From Heliocidaris tuberculata (Eukaryota > Echinodermata > Echinoidea > Camarodonta > Echinometridae), in NCBI GenBank assembly GCA_025618425.1, contig CM046852.1, positions 6,717,566 to 6,781,565 of the forward strand: 64,000 nucleotides of DNA, given 5' to 3'. Of the stretch, positions 35,705 through 46,230 are shown one piece after another. A model generated the notes under the pieces. It ran no database searches, was not told where the DNA came from, and saw only the letters and a program-made list of their open reading frames with translations. Made by a program: the position numbers and the translations under genes. The number at the start of each line of letters is the position of its first letter. Within the stretch, counting starts at the first letter, position 1.

Positions 35705-37064
35705 TAGAGACAGACAGAGAGAGAGACAGAGAGATAGAGACAGAGGGGGAGCAGGGGAGAGGAAAGAGAGAAAGCGAATGAGAGAGAGAGGGGGAGAGAG
35801 GAGTATGGGAGAGGAAAGAGAGAGAGAGAATGAGAAAGAATGAGAGAGGGGAGAGGAAAAGAGAGAGAGAGATAGAGTGAAGAGAGAGAGAGAGAGAGGG
35901 GGGGGGGGGGGGGGGGGAGAGAGAGAAAAGAGTGAGGCCGAGAAAGGGAGAGAGAGAAAAGAGTGAGGCCGGAGAAAGGGAGAGAGATGTAGATGGTGAA
36001 AGGGGAGAAGAGAGACAGTGAGAGTGTGGATATTTTGAAAGGTTAATGCTTTCAGTTGAAAAACACTGTTCGACGAAGGAACCTTGTATCCACTATAATG
36101 AAAAACAAGGACATATATATTATTTAAACAAAATATATTAACAGGAAACAAAGGAGAAAAAAGGTAAAGAGGTGTTATGGTCTAGTGGATAAGTCACCAG
36201 GGCCCTCTTGCATAAAAAGTTGCGATTAAACTGGGCGTTGTGGCGTGCGCCTGTAATCCAGCTAACAGTGGAAGTTATAAACTGATTCAGCGGACCCAGG
36301 TTCGAGACTGAGTCACGTCTTTCGGATGGTGACGTTAAAGGTCGGTCCCAGACGTAAATAATCATATCTGATTGATACACGTCTGTAAAAACCCAATTAC
36401 ACACACACACACACACACGCAACTCAAAAAAATTAACGCAAGTCCCAAATACGCGATCCTGATTGGTTGAAAATCAAGTTGCGCTTAATTTTTTGAGTTG
36501 CGTTTAATCGCAACTTTTTATGCAAGAGGGCCCAGATTGCAGATCACAAGGTACGGGATTCGAATCCCTGTCACATTACTTACGTCCTTCGGCAAGACAT
36601 TAATCTACATTTGCTACCCTCGACCCAGGTGTAGTGAATGGGTACCGGTATGAATTTATTCTTTGAAGCTTCAGAGCCTTCATTAGGGCAGCTAGGCTGA
36701 GCCGGGGTAATAATCCACATATTCCAAAGCTCTTTGGAAGCGTGCATAGAGACATTGATAAATAATTATGTCATATGCGCTATATATATAAGAACTGAGT
36801 ATTATTATTATCATTACTGTTATTATTATTATCATTATTATTATTATTACTATTATTATCATTATTATTATTATTATTACTACTATTATGTGTTAGGTAT
36901 GAGGGAAGATTTGAAATAGTCATTATTAATAAGTTACTCAAAAAATATGACTCCCTATAGAGTTACTACGTACCTTGTGCATTCGTAAGTGTTGACGTAG
37001 CTAGGATAACAGTTACCATGGATACAACAACGAGATAAAATGAAACCGACAAGCATCCCGCCAT
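32198..37064 (-). CDS. Nicotinic acetylcholine receptor-like Cys-loop channel subunit, non-alpha type (487 aa)
   Basis: Proposed CDS, minus strand: 37064..36974, 35616..35468, 34981..34937, 34498..34389, 33823..32890, 32332..32198 (1464 bp). Every junction has GT/AG with matching phase, and the 45-bp and 110-bp exons are the classic nicotinic receptor sizes. A signal peptide (1-30) is followed by the ligand-binding domain, with loop D Trp92, the WxP motif at 123-125, and the Cys-loop C168-C182 (13 residues between, containing FPFD). M1 lies near 249-272, M2 near 280-303, M3 near 312-335 and M4 near 458-477. GEK before M2 (Glu at -1') and Leu at 9' predict a cation channel. The vicinal cysteines of loop C, the loop B Trp and the loop A Tyr are absent, so it should act as a complementary or orphan subunit in the plasma membrane. 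The M3-M4 loop is long and Ser/Pro-rich. Family assignment is firm; ligand is unknown. Confidence 0.93.
34735..34870. repeat. Degraded C-run element in a receptor intron
   Basis: AGTAGCGGATCCCCCC near 34741 and AAGGGGCGGCACTGGGG near 34808, with a C run at 34836-34847, look like end fragments of the CAGGGGCGG element group. Confidence 0.4.
35090..35450. repeat. Degenerate AATC tetranucleotide tract
   Basis: Imperfect AATCAATCAATT-like repeats fill most of the intron between the 149-bp and 45-bp exons of the receptor gene. Confidence 0.75.
35620..36010. repeat. Long polypurine tract forming the receptor's intron 1 acceptor region
   Basis: About 390 bp of (GA)n, GACA and G-run sequence on the plus strand, hence an uninterrupted polypyrimidine tract on the coding (minus) strand. 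It ends directly in the CTCTCTCAG acceptor of the exon starting at 35616. Includes a G run near 35899-35917. Confidence 0.85.
36171..36890 (+). mobile_element. tRNA-derived SINE split by a MITE
   Basis: The tRNA-like head has an A-box-like TGGTCTAGTGGATAAG (36178-36193) and a B-box-like GGGATTCGAATCCC (36558-36571). Then come GGCAAGACATTAATCTACATTTGC, CTCGACCCAGGTG, the 3' part AGCTCTTTGGAAGCGTGCATAGAGAC and ATGCGCTATATATATAAGAAC, and a long (TAT)n tail to 36890. A- and B-box are separated by an insertion. It lies in intron 1 of the receptor gene. Confidence 0.85.
36200..36533. mobile_element. MITE nested between the A and B boxes of the SINE
   Basis: The 32-bp inverted ends are near-perfect: GGGCCCTCTTGCATAAAAAG..TTGCGATTAAAC and its complement ending ..CTTTTTATGCAAGAGGGCCC. 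A CA repeat (36402-36418) lies inside. Removing it restores a normal SINE head. Confidence 0.85.
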
Positions 37065-37079
37065 TTTTTCTGCAAAAGA

Positions 37080-38520
37080 AACATATTTCTGAAAATTCAG
37101 CCTCAGAACAACATTTTTTTAGAGGTTAAAGGCAAGTGGCGTAGCTATGGAGGTGGACCACTTCCCGAAGTGTTTTTCGTCAATGGAAGCCTTGTTGTGT
37201 ATATTATATTTGTCCTTTTTTCAACGTTCATTGTTGCGCCTAAAAAAAAATCATTCTCGTTTTCATACTCTTTGACTAATAAGTAAATAGTGAAATTCTG
37301 AGAGCATTTCGAAAGCATCTGAAAGCATCACTTTTCAAATGGTTTCAAAACCTGATTTTTATTTTTTAAGCAAGCGGGGGGGGGGGGGGGGGGGGCTCCA
37401 TTGTCGATTCATTTGCCGGGACACTCCCCTGAATTAAATATGTAACCTGATACTAGTGATACAAGACCTATCATGCCTACGTAGAGGTACAAATCTTGTA
37501 ATTCAGGCTGAAGATGCAGTCCTCTTGACGTTTTAACATGCGTCGGTCTTTAAAATTTTGTGTTCTTCTTTATTACCACCCTCTAAAAACTGGAGTGATC
37601 ACCGACGTGACTCCCCGAGTCCGGGAGTGAAAATTCACTCTTTTCTTTTTAAAGAGCAATATAAAATAAATCGATATTCACTTCTTAACAGGTGATCACT
37701 GAGGTGACCCCTGGGGGGGGGGGGGGGGTGAAAAAAGAGTGAAAATTTAATCTATTTTAATAATTTTAGAGAGTAAGTTTTAGATCCCAATCATGATTAA
37801 GTTATAAAGTTTCTGGACAGTCATGTGATAGGCTTATACAAGCTTTGCTTTTAAACATGTCCAACTGTTTTCAACATCACTTAGGTCAGTATTTGTGCAC
37901 CATATACCTTACTTATTGATACTTCATTATAATTAAATTATATGGGCACATATACGTGTCCATATAATTATAGGGAAAACATCATTGTTATATTGTTGTT
38001 ATTGTATTCATTTTATGTTATGCACTAGAGTGTATTATGTTAATAATGATTGAAAACAGTCAATAAAATCTGAATCTGAAATCTGAAATGGTTATTTTGT
38101 CGTCTTTTGGAAATCAGACATGACTGATGAGTTTTCATTTCCTGAGGGGAGGTAGCAATAAAGGACTTAGTATGTAATTACCTCTGCAGATAATAGCATG
38201 GTTGTGTACGCCCTTTACTCAATTACCGGTTTGACAAGGTGAGAGATGTTAGGCGAAAAACACTTTGAATGGCTCAAGTCGTGCACGTATTTAATGTACG
38301 ATTGCCATGGCAACATTCATCAAACATCCAGTGTTGGATGAAGCTACGTACCAGCCTATAACAGGGAGTGAATTCAGTTTTCAAAAAAAAAAAAAAAAAA
38401 CGGGGGGGGGGGGGGGGTTCTGGGATGGCAACCTCTATAACCAACCATATAAAAGAGAGATAGACCTAAAACCTTTTTTAAATGCTACCATTCATCGGCC
38501 TTTTAAGACAATGAATTAAT
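37080..38520. other. Intronic or upstream sequence, no coding exon
   Basis: Contains G runs at 37377-37395 and 37711-37728 and an A18/G17 junction at 38383-38418. No frame with splice sites was found. Confidence 0.35.
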
Positions 38521-38524
38521 GCTT

Positions 38525-38695
38525 CATGGGCTGCGGAACTGGGGGGGCTGGGGGCTGCAGCCCCCCCCACACTTTTTTGAGCAGACACGTTTCATAAAAC
38601 CTCGGGAAAAAGGTTCGAAAATTGTCATTAATGAGTGAAATCATATCAGCCCCCCCCCCCCCTCCCCCACTTTCAAAAACGCTCCGCAGCCCCTG
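38525..38695. mobile_element. hAT-type element with GGGCTGCGG ends, 5-bp duplication
   Basis: Left end CATGGGCTGCGGAACTGGGG, right end CGCTCCGCAGCCCCTG, flanked by TGCTT on both sides (38520-38524 and 38696-38700). The interior (GAAAATTGTCATTAATGAGT) is shared with 41761-41938. Confidence 0.8.
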
Positions 38696-38821
38696 TGCTT
38701 TATTTTGGGAATTAATTCACGCCGTTTTGGCACTTTTCTCATTTTAAGCACACTAAAAGTATTCCGTAATGGGGCCTGTAATGTGATATGCAAGGCTATG
38801 GCCTTTTAGCATAGTCATGGA

Positions 38822-39393
38822 CAGGGGCGGATCTAGCTTTTTATAAAGGGGGGGTTGGGGCGGTATGCGAGGGAGCGTAGCGACCGAGCCCGAGCGAGCG
38901 GAGCGAGCGAGGGGGGGAGGGTGTGGGAGGGGGGTGTCCCCCCTCCCACAGTAGGGAGAATTTTTGAAAATCTGTGTGTGAAAATGGCGTTTTCTTGCAT
39001 CTAAAACACCACTATTTTTGGTATAGAGGTCATTGCCAAATTAACCCCCCCATGAAAATTTGTAAAATTTAGTTGCATTTTCCTGCAATGTAAGGCCAGT
39101 TGACAACACAGATAGAAAGAATTGGGGACCTTGGAATAAGCACTGTCAGCCTAATACTTTTATTATGAACAGCTTGTCACTGATACTCACTGGCAAATCT
39201 CAGTCGAATATGATGGACTGGCAGAATAATAATAAAAAATAAAATAAATACATAAATAGAATAAAATAAAATTACAAGTTTAAAAAAAAAGATAAGATAA
39301 AAAAAAAAATGGTCCCCGGATTTTTTTTTTTTTTTTTTTTTGGGGGGGGGGTTGCAACCCCCCCCCCCCACCCCCCCTCTAGATCCGCTTCTG
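38822..39393. mobile_element. hAT-type element with CAGGGGCGGATC ends, 5-bp duplication
   Basis: Left CAGGGGCGGATCTAGCTTTT, right CTAGATCCGCTTCTG, flanked by ATGGA (38817-38821 and 39394-39398). It contains a T22/G9 junction and a C-rich stretch near its right end. No transposase frame. Confidence 0.8.
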
Positions 39394-39938
39394 ATGGAAG
39401 TAGGAGTTGTCGATACGTATTGTAAAGGAGAGGGTTGAGAACATGCTTTCTTTAAGAAAAATGCATTTTACTAACGCTTAAGACAACGGGCCGGGTCGGG
39501 CCCTACACAGTCTGCTTCATGTTGTCACACAGTTTTTAATTCAATTCTTTAGTCACTGCAACAGATAGTCTTTCATTCCCTTGCTTTACTATTACGTAAT
39601 AATAATCACCACTTTCCAGTGGTAGGGCATGTAAGTCCCTTAAAAGTTTCAACTTCTTACATGCCTACTACAAAAGATTGTATTGTTAGTTTGATATAAA
39701 CAAAGTCATTACATTGTTTTATGTTTAATCACTGAATCAATATGTATCATATATAATTATTTTGAAACGGAAAAAAAAAATTAAATCACATCAATCAAAA
39801 TCAATCAAAGAAGTAAGATTAAAGTTTGATGTGTATAGTAAGTTTGTTCGGCATCGAACAAAGCATGACTACAAACAAACAAACTTGTATCCTTTGATCC
39901 TAGGGAAACATCTTTTATAGTCAATGAATTACACTTAC

Positions 39939-40200
39939 CTGCAACTATAGACGATGAATTAGCTATAGTTTTTCCTCCTCGCAAGCTAAATGTACTAAGA
40001 TTTTGACTGATAGACCATAATTATGTAAACAGCTTGAGATGATTTGGATCATGGATTATTGAGAAACCTCTCTCCGATTTAGATTACGACACTTAATATG
40101 TTTCGTGTAATTTCAACTCATCGATCCAGTTTACTGTCCATTTTCTAGTTTGGGTTCTGCCGACATCTGCATGCACTTTCCAAGGTTCAGTCAGCGCGAG
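39939..40200 (-). other. Candidate 5' untranslated exon and promoter side of the receptor gene
   Basis: The ATG at 37064 lies only about six bases after a good acceptor (CTTTTGCAG, intron side above 37070), which implies an upstream non-coding exon. The best donor seen upstream on the minus strand is TTGCAG|GTAAGTG at 39939/39938. The start of that exon cannot be fixed from sequence. Confidence 0.35.
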
Positions 40201-40935
40201 GTTTTAGTTATAAATGATGTATCATCTTCCCTATAGCATCAATAAACATGAAGATTTAATTATCTTTTATCATGAAAAGTAGATAGAGCAAAAGCTGTTT
40301 CTATTTGCCGCTCACAATTTGGCTGTCCATAAACGTGTCCAGATAGAACGCACTACATCACGGATGGTATATACATGTAATATTGAAATGTCTCAAGGAT
40401 TCACCTTCGGAAAATTTTTGTTCACGGTGAAAAAAAAAATACCCAGCATTATTCCATAAAACTATTTTCTGGGAGTATGGATTTCACTTCACCCAGATTA
40501 GATCCGTGTTAAATGGCAACCGCTTGCAACAAAACACGGCGCATTGTATTACGTTTTCGTAAATCTTGTATGCCCTCCAAATGAGTTAATGCACGAAAGA
40601 CGTCACAACGCCAGTGCTTCATTTTTAACGCTGTCCCAAATCGGTTTCGCATGATTTCTTCATATCATTCCCGTCTATTGGTATTAGATTTTAGCTATTC
40701 AAATTGATTAATGATACGGAAAGAATACCCCCACCCCGCAAAGAATTGTTGCTTATAGGTTAATTTATCATCAGCCGTCCCTCGCCTTGCTTTGTTCTCA
40801 TGGCCTTCGTCATTTTTCTCCTCTTCAGCCAATTTCATTGGATTTCTATGTTGTTGTTTTTTTTGGTATTTGTTTAAGTCTGTACATTGCATTCATTTTG
40901 AACCAGCCCAAGCCGTATAGTGTATATGACCCAAC
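40200..40935. other. No supported gene
   Basis: Non-coding sequence beyond the candidate first exon of the receptor. No recognisable element. Confidence 0.3.
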
Positions 40936-41235
40936 GTTGCCAGAGTTAGCAGAATTCAGCTTTCTGGCAGAATTTTGACCGCTTTAGCATCTAGCATTAT
41001 GCTTAGCATAATTTGACAAACTTCAGCAAAATTTTAGCATAATTCTGGTGTTTTGGGATTTTTTTTTTTTTTTTGCTTGTCAGAGAATTTTGGAGTCAAT
41101 ACACCCCCAAAATGCTTAAAAACCTTCTCTCTTTTTTTGGCAGCTTTTTTTTTTTTTTTTTGATTTAGGATTTTAGCAGAATTTTGCGCTGCTCCCTAGC
41201 ATGATTCCATTTTTAACGCTGGTCACACTGATAGG
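40936..41235 (-). repeat. Dispersed repeat with CTTGTCAGAGAATTTTGGAGT core, copy 1
   Basis: The core at about 41078-41098 and the terminal GCTGGTCACACTG (41219-41231) match, in reverse complement, 60051-60235. Poly-T runs occupy the equivalent places. Confidence 0.65.
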
Positions 41236-41629
41236 ACCCTATAGTTCCGAAGTTTTCGTTCTCTCGAATCAGCTTGGCTGTTATCTCTTTGGTTCAGATA
41301 GTTTTCCAGTTTCTGCTTTATTCTCTCTCTCTCTCTCTCTCTCTCTCATTATGTACGGCCTATATCCACCATGGAATCTATAATCTCTACCTTCAATTAC
41401 CCCTTCTGACGTTCCACATGCCGCCCCCCCCCCCCGCAGTGCCTGCACCCCCTCTCTCTGATTCCCATCTAATAGTCTTTCCTTCCTTCCTTCTTACGTT
41501 CCTTATCAACCTCTACTCACTGTCCCTCCAGCCCCTCTTTTTCACATTGTGCTTTGCTCTCCCAGCGCCCACTCATACTTACACATACAATTTCTCTCTC
41601 TCTCTCTCCCTCCCAACCCCCTCCTCCTC

Positions 41630-41664
<35 letters not shown>

Positions 41665-41760
41665 TAACAACCATCTAGGATTGCCCCTGGGAGCATTTCT
41701 GCTTGTCTCTCTAGAATTTACCTCTCTAATTCTTTCCAACTAAATAGCTTCAAATCCTCA

Positions 41761-41938
41761 CACATGGGGCGCGAAACCAGGGAGGGGTGGGGGGGGGGGG
41801 AGAGGGTTGCAGCCCTCAACACTTTTTTGAGTAGACACTTTTAAAAAAGTTCGAAAATTGTCATTAATGAGTGAAATCAGATCAGCCCCCCCCCCCCAAA
41901 CACACACACGCACTTTCAAAAATGTTCTGCGGCCCCTG
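41761..41938. mobile_element. hAT-type element, second copy of the GCGG(C)CCCTG family
   Basis: CCTCA flanks both sides (41756-41760 and 41939-41943). The right end is GTTCTGCGGCCCCTG and the interior matches 38525-38695. G and C runs lie near each end. Confidence 0.75.
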
Positions 41939-42224
41939 CCTCATACACCGGCATTCACTGTCCACTCTCACATTTTTTCTCCCCTACCCATCTAGTTCTC
42001 AGGCGCAAACCCTTGCCAGTCGTAAAGCGTAGCTCAGTCTACGCTGCAAGACTACACCAGTCCTCACAGGCTCTCCTGAATCTGTACGTGAACTTGCTCT
42101 GTTTGGGCACATAGTCTGAACCGGCAGATTATTTCTAAACTACCATCACATGTTTTAATTTTATTGTCCTACCCCCCCCCCCCCCCCACCCTCCACCAGT
42201 CTGCAATTACAAACCCTAATTCCA

Positions 42225-42560
42225 CACTTTATTGGGAAATAATTGTCTTGAGAGAAGCCTAACCCAGCTTCCGACTGGTTGTGTCAGGAGCAGCTATACG
42301 GTACAGGGCCTACTGTATAGTCTTACAGTCTAGACACTCCGTTACACATTTCGACTGACACAGTTTGTGCCTGCAAATTACTTATAGTGAGTCGAAACGC
42401 ATAACAGAGTGTTTGAACTGAGACTGGGTTTGAACTGTATTATGGCAAAACTAGGTGCCAAATTAAAAAAAAGTAACAACAACAACACAACTATAGACAT
42501 AACTGGTAAGAACCTGGGTTAAGCTTCTCTCAAGACACTAATTTTCTAATAAAGAGTCAA
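42225..42560. mobile_element. MITE with CTTGAGAGAAGC ends
   Basis: The left arm TTGTCTTGAGAGAAGCCTAA (near 42243) is the complement of TTAAGCTTCTCTCAAGACAC near 42518-42537. The complementarity extends outward to TTTATT/AATAAAG, giving about 42-bp arms around 250 bp. Confidence 0.8.
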
Positions 42561-43039
42561 ATTTAGGGTATGTGCTTGCAGACTACTCCCCATCACAAAT
42601 CACCCTGGCACACATGCAGGATTCAACAAACATGGTTGAATGGTAAAATTCTGATATTTATTCTACAAACAGGTAATCTTCCAAAGATTATAATTCTGTA
42701 TGATCATACCAACATGAAACAAAGAGATATTTATACATAAATGTGTTCACAACACATATCCCTAAAACCATTATAGCTGCTTGTAAGACAAAATTTCTCA
42801 AAACTAATAGAAAATAGATTCACTTTTTTATGACTGCAAACTTTGCAAAATGCATTACTACCTTCGAGCACCATACATAATTGGGAAAAATGTTGTATTT
42901 TTCAGTGTAATTTAGCTGAGATGATTCGTCTTGCATCTTTTATAAGAAAATGAGGTCCACAGACGGACTGAAAATTATTGATATCATAATGGAAAAAAGG
43001 ATATAGAAGAGAGAGTAATATAGTTGGATGGGGGAGGGA

Positions 43040-43042
<3 letters not shown>

Positions 43043-43085
<43 letters not shown>
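43043..43085. repeat. (GA)n microsatellite
   Basis: Near-pure GA dinucleotide repeat of about 42 bp. Confidence 0.95.
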
Positions 43086-43088
<3 letters not shown>

Positions 43089-43245
43089 GGGGGGGTACAG
43101 ATTTGGCCATATACATAGTTGAATAGTATACATGTACAGAGTACAAGATATACATATATTTTACACTAGCAAAAAAAAAAGAAGAAAAAAAAAAGAAGGA
43201 ATTAATAGCTAAAAGGCCAATGGCCCATGACCCATATTGTGCTAA

Positions 43246-43358
43246 GATTTAAACCCAACAAAAGGTCTAAAATCATGTTTTAACAAATGACGTTAGAGGT
43301 CTAACTTTTCCTTAATTTTTAAACATGACTTTAGACTAAGTGTTGGGTTTAAATGAAT
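43246..43358. mobile_element. Small foldback (ATTTAAACCCAACA ends)
   Basis: ATTTAAACCCAACA..GGTCTAAAATCATG and CATGACTTTAGACTAAG..TGTTGGGTTTAAAT are inverted arms over about 38 bp around a short loop. Confidence 0.75.
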
Positions 43359-43855
43359 TAGTAGGATGTGAACCCAAGTGTTTATGGTAATAATGAACTT
43401 TGGGGAACTATCACAAAATAGCCTCCAAAATCATTAAAATGATCAATTACAACAAACACATGGTGACATTATTTGCCTGAAAATATAAAATTCATTGGTA
43501 AATTTGGTAACCTTCCACAAGTGGGGTATCAAACAAAACATACATTTGTTTCAGCACACATAATAATTAATGAATAATAATAATCCTGAAAATTGACGCT
43601 ATACTTGTAAAACAGTTGAAAATAGATATATGCATCATTAAACGACTGTATTTGTTTCTACAAAAAGTTGAATAGTAACTTATGAATATTTCATGCGACT
43701 TTCATTAGTCATGACATTCTTGAAATGTGTGAATTCAACAATACATGCTTACTAAGATCAGAAATTATTTATGATTATAATTGTCACATCAAATCTTATG
43801 CGAACAGTGGAATGTATACATCTTGAATAAGCAAAAAAGGCAGACATGGCTGGGT

Positions 43856-44098
43856 CTGCTCGCTATTCATAAGGACCGCTATTCATAGAAAACCGCTATT
43901 CATTTAACACGCGTTATGAATAGCGGTCCTTATGAATGGAGGTCCTTATGAATAGCGAGGTAATTCGTCTATGGTTTGCTCGCTATTTAGAAGGACCGCT
44001 ATTCGTACAAAACCGCTACTCATTTAGACACGCGTTATGGATAGCGGTCCTTACGAATAAGTGGTCCTTATGAATAGCGGTCCTTATGACTAGCGAGG
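43856..44098. repeat. Tandem dimer of a CGCTATTCATAAGGACCGC foldback
   Basis: Two successive copies (about 43857-43965 and 43979-44098) each carry GCTCGCTATT..AAGGACCGCTATTC, then CACGCGTTATG, then the complementary GAATAGCGGTCCTTATGAAT. The word AGCGGTCCTTA recurs at least four times. Confidence 0.85.
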
Positions 44099-44199
44099 TT
44101 TCCCCGACATGGCAAAAAGACTAGGACAGAGGAATAAAACAATACACATACAATACACATGTAGTCATCCTCACAAAGAAACAAAAATAGAGAGAAGGG

Positions 44200-44258
44200 T
44201 GGGGGGGGGGGGGGGGGGAGAGGAGCAAGAGAGAGAGAGAGACAGGGGGAGAGAGGAG

Positions 44259-44295
<37 letters not shown>

Positions 44296-45002
44296 GGGAG
44301 AGAGAGAGGAGAGAGAGAGAGAGAGAGGGGGGAGAGGAGCAAGAGAGAGAGAGAGAGAGGGGGGGGGGAGAGAGGAGCAGAGAGAGAGAGAGACGGGGGG
44401 GGGGGGGGAGAGGAGCAAGAGAGAGAGATGGGGGGAGAGAGAGGAGCAAGAGAAAGAGAGAGGGGGGAGAGAGAGGAGCAAGAGAGAGAGAGGGGGAGAG
44501 AGAGGAGCAAGAGAGAGAGAGAGGGGGGAGAGGGGAGCAAGAGAGAGAGAGAGGGGGGGGGGAGAGAGAGGAGCAAGAGAGAGAGAGAGAGAGGGGGAGA
44601 GGAGCAAGAGAGAGAGAGGAGCAAGAGAGAGAGAGGAGCAAGAGAGAGAGGGGGGGGGGGGGGGGGGAGAGAGGAGCAAGAGAGAGAGAGAGAGGGGGGG
44701 GGGAGAGAGAGGAGCAAGAGAGAGAGAGAGAGAGAGGGGGGGAGAGGAGCAAGAGAGAGAGAGAGGGGGGGAGAGAGGAGCAAGAGAGAGAGAGGGGGGA
44801 GAGAGAGGAGCAAGAGAGAGAGAGAGGGGGGGGGGAGAGAGAGGAGCAAGAGAGAGAGAGGGGGGAGAGAGAGGGGGAGAGAGAGGAGCAAGAGAGAGAG
44901 AGGGGGGGGGAGAGAGAGGAGCAAGAGAGAGAGGGGGGAGAGAGAGGAGTAAGAGAGAGAGAGGGGGGGGGGAGAGGAGCAAGAGAGAGAGAGGGGGGGG
45001 GG

Positions 45003-45045
<43 letters not shown>

Positions 45046-45110
45046 GGGGGAGAGAGGAGCAAGAGAGAGAGAGAGGGGGGGGGGGGGGGAGAGGAGCGAG
45101 AGAGAGAAAG
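44200..45110. repeat. GA/GGGG minisatellite of about 900 bp
   Basis: About 25-30 units, each AGAGGAGCAAGAGAGAGAG followed by a variable G run of 3-18. Both strands show long open frames (over 300 codons) only because the sequence lacks T on one strand; these are not genes. Confidence 0.9.
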
Positions 45111-45276
45111 AATGCAAGAGCAAGGAGAGGTGGTGTAGACATGTGAGCATATACTGCTTAGAATTTCAGTAGGATGGAAAGATGGTGGAGGATCAAAGAA
45201 AGAAAGAGGAGCGAGAGAGACAGAGTGATAAACCAGGAAGACGTTCTGAAAGATGGGCGAAGACGGGGAAAGAGAG

Positions 45277-45312
<36 letters not shown>

Positions 45313-45317
45313 AAGGG

Positions 45318-45732
45318 TTAACCCTTTCAAGACAATTGACCACATTTTGTGGTTTGCTTCAATATCTTTTGATTCAGAGCTCTAAAAAATATACCAGATG
45401 CACGAGTAGAACAAGCAAAAATTTCTGCATACATTGTGTCCATTTTTGTTGCATGACCATATTGCGTTTGATGCCAGGAATTTTAAAAAAGAGAATAAGC
45501 TTGAAAATCCTTAAATTGGCAACACATTGAGAGGTTCAAAATCACTGTTTTTATTAAAATTGGCAATTTTTTTCAACTTTCGACTAAGTTTCTAATGATG
45601 CATTTTGTTTTCAAAGACATTGCATTTTGTTAGAACTGTGTAGCACTGAAAGAAAAATATTATTGTTGCCAATTTGAAGAATAAAATGTGATCAATTTAC
45701 CCCTTAAATAATTCCTGTCATGAAAGGGTTAA
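45318..45732. mobile_element. piggyBac-type MITE (TTAA-flanked), copy 3
   Basis: TTAA at 45318-45321 and 45729-45732, with CCCTTTCAAGACAATTGACC at the left end and CCTGTCATGAAAGGG at the right. It is the same length and orientation as the 4440 copy and is inserted into GA-rich DNA between two minisatellites. Confidence 0.88.
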
Positions 45733-45839
45733 GAGAGAAAGAATGTGCTAGTGAAAGTGAGAGAGGGAATTACTGAGAGCAAACCAGATAGACAACAAGA
45801 AAGATGGATGGAACAGTGACAAACCGGATGATCGAAAGA

Positions 45840-46230
45840 GAGAAAGAGAGATATTACTGTGACAGATAAAGGAATAGAGGGAGACATTTCAGATGTTGAA
45901 CAGAGAGTATCAACCCAAACTGAGAAAGGTGAAGAGAGAAAGAGAGATATTACTGTGACAGATAAAGGAATAGAGGGAGACATTTCAGATGTTGAACAGA
46001 GAGTATCAACCCAAACTGAGAAAGGTGAAGAGAGAAAGAGAGATATTACTGTGACAGATAAAGGAATAGAGGGAGACATTTCAGATGTTGAACAGAGAGT
46101 ATCAACCCAACCTGAGAAGGGTGAAGAGAGAAAGAGAGATATTACTGTGACAGATAAAGGAATAGAGGGAGACATTTCAGATGTTGAACAGAGAATATCA
46201 ATCCAAACTGAAAGGGTGAAGAAAGAGAGA
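45840..46230 (+). repeat. 99-bp tandem repeat, four copies
   Basis: The unit GAGATATTACTGTGACAGAT starts near 45849, 45948, 46047 and 46137-46146, so the period is close to 99 bp and copies are nearly identical. As the period is a multiple of three, open frames exist on both strands. The plus frame has a stop at 45829-45831, no ATG start and no splice context, so I do not call a gene. Confidence 0.85.

Noticed and set aside
35447..36151. 234-codon minus-strand frame taken as one exon
   Set aside because: Only its last 149 bases (35616-35468) are exon. The rest is the polypyrimidine tract of the intron, shown by the CTCTCTCAG acceptor and phase match with exon 1.
36178..36571. A-box and B-box-like sequences as a functional tRNA gene
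   Set aside because: The boxes are separated by an inserted MITE, and the flanks match a dispersed SINE with a (TAT)n tail. No acceptor stem pairing is evident.
44068..45150. Open frames of over 300 codons on both strands (Ser/Leu/Pro-rich or Arg/Glu-rich)
   Set aside because: They exist in several frames at once over a GA/GGGG minisatellite, which lacks stop codons by composition. There is no start context, splice sites or recognisable domain.
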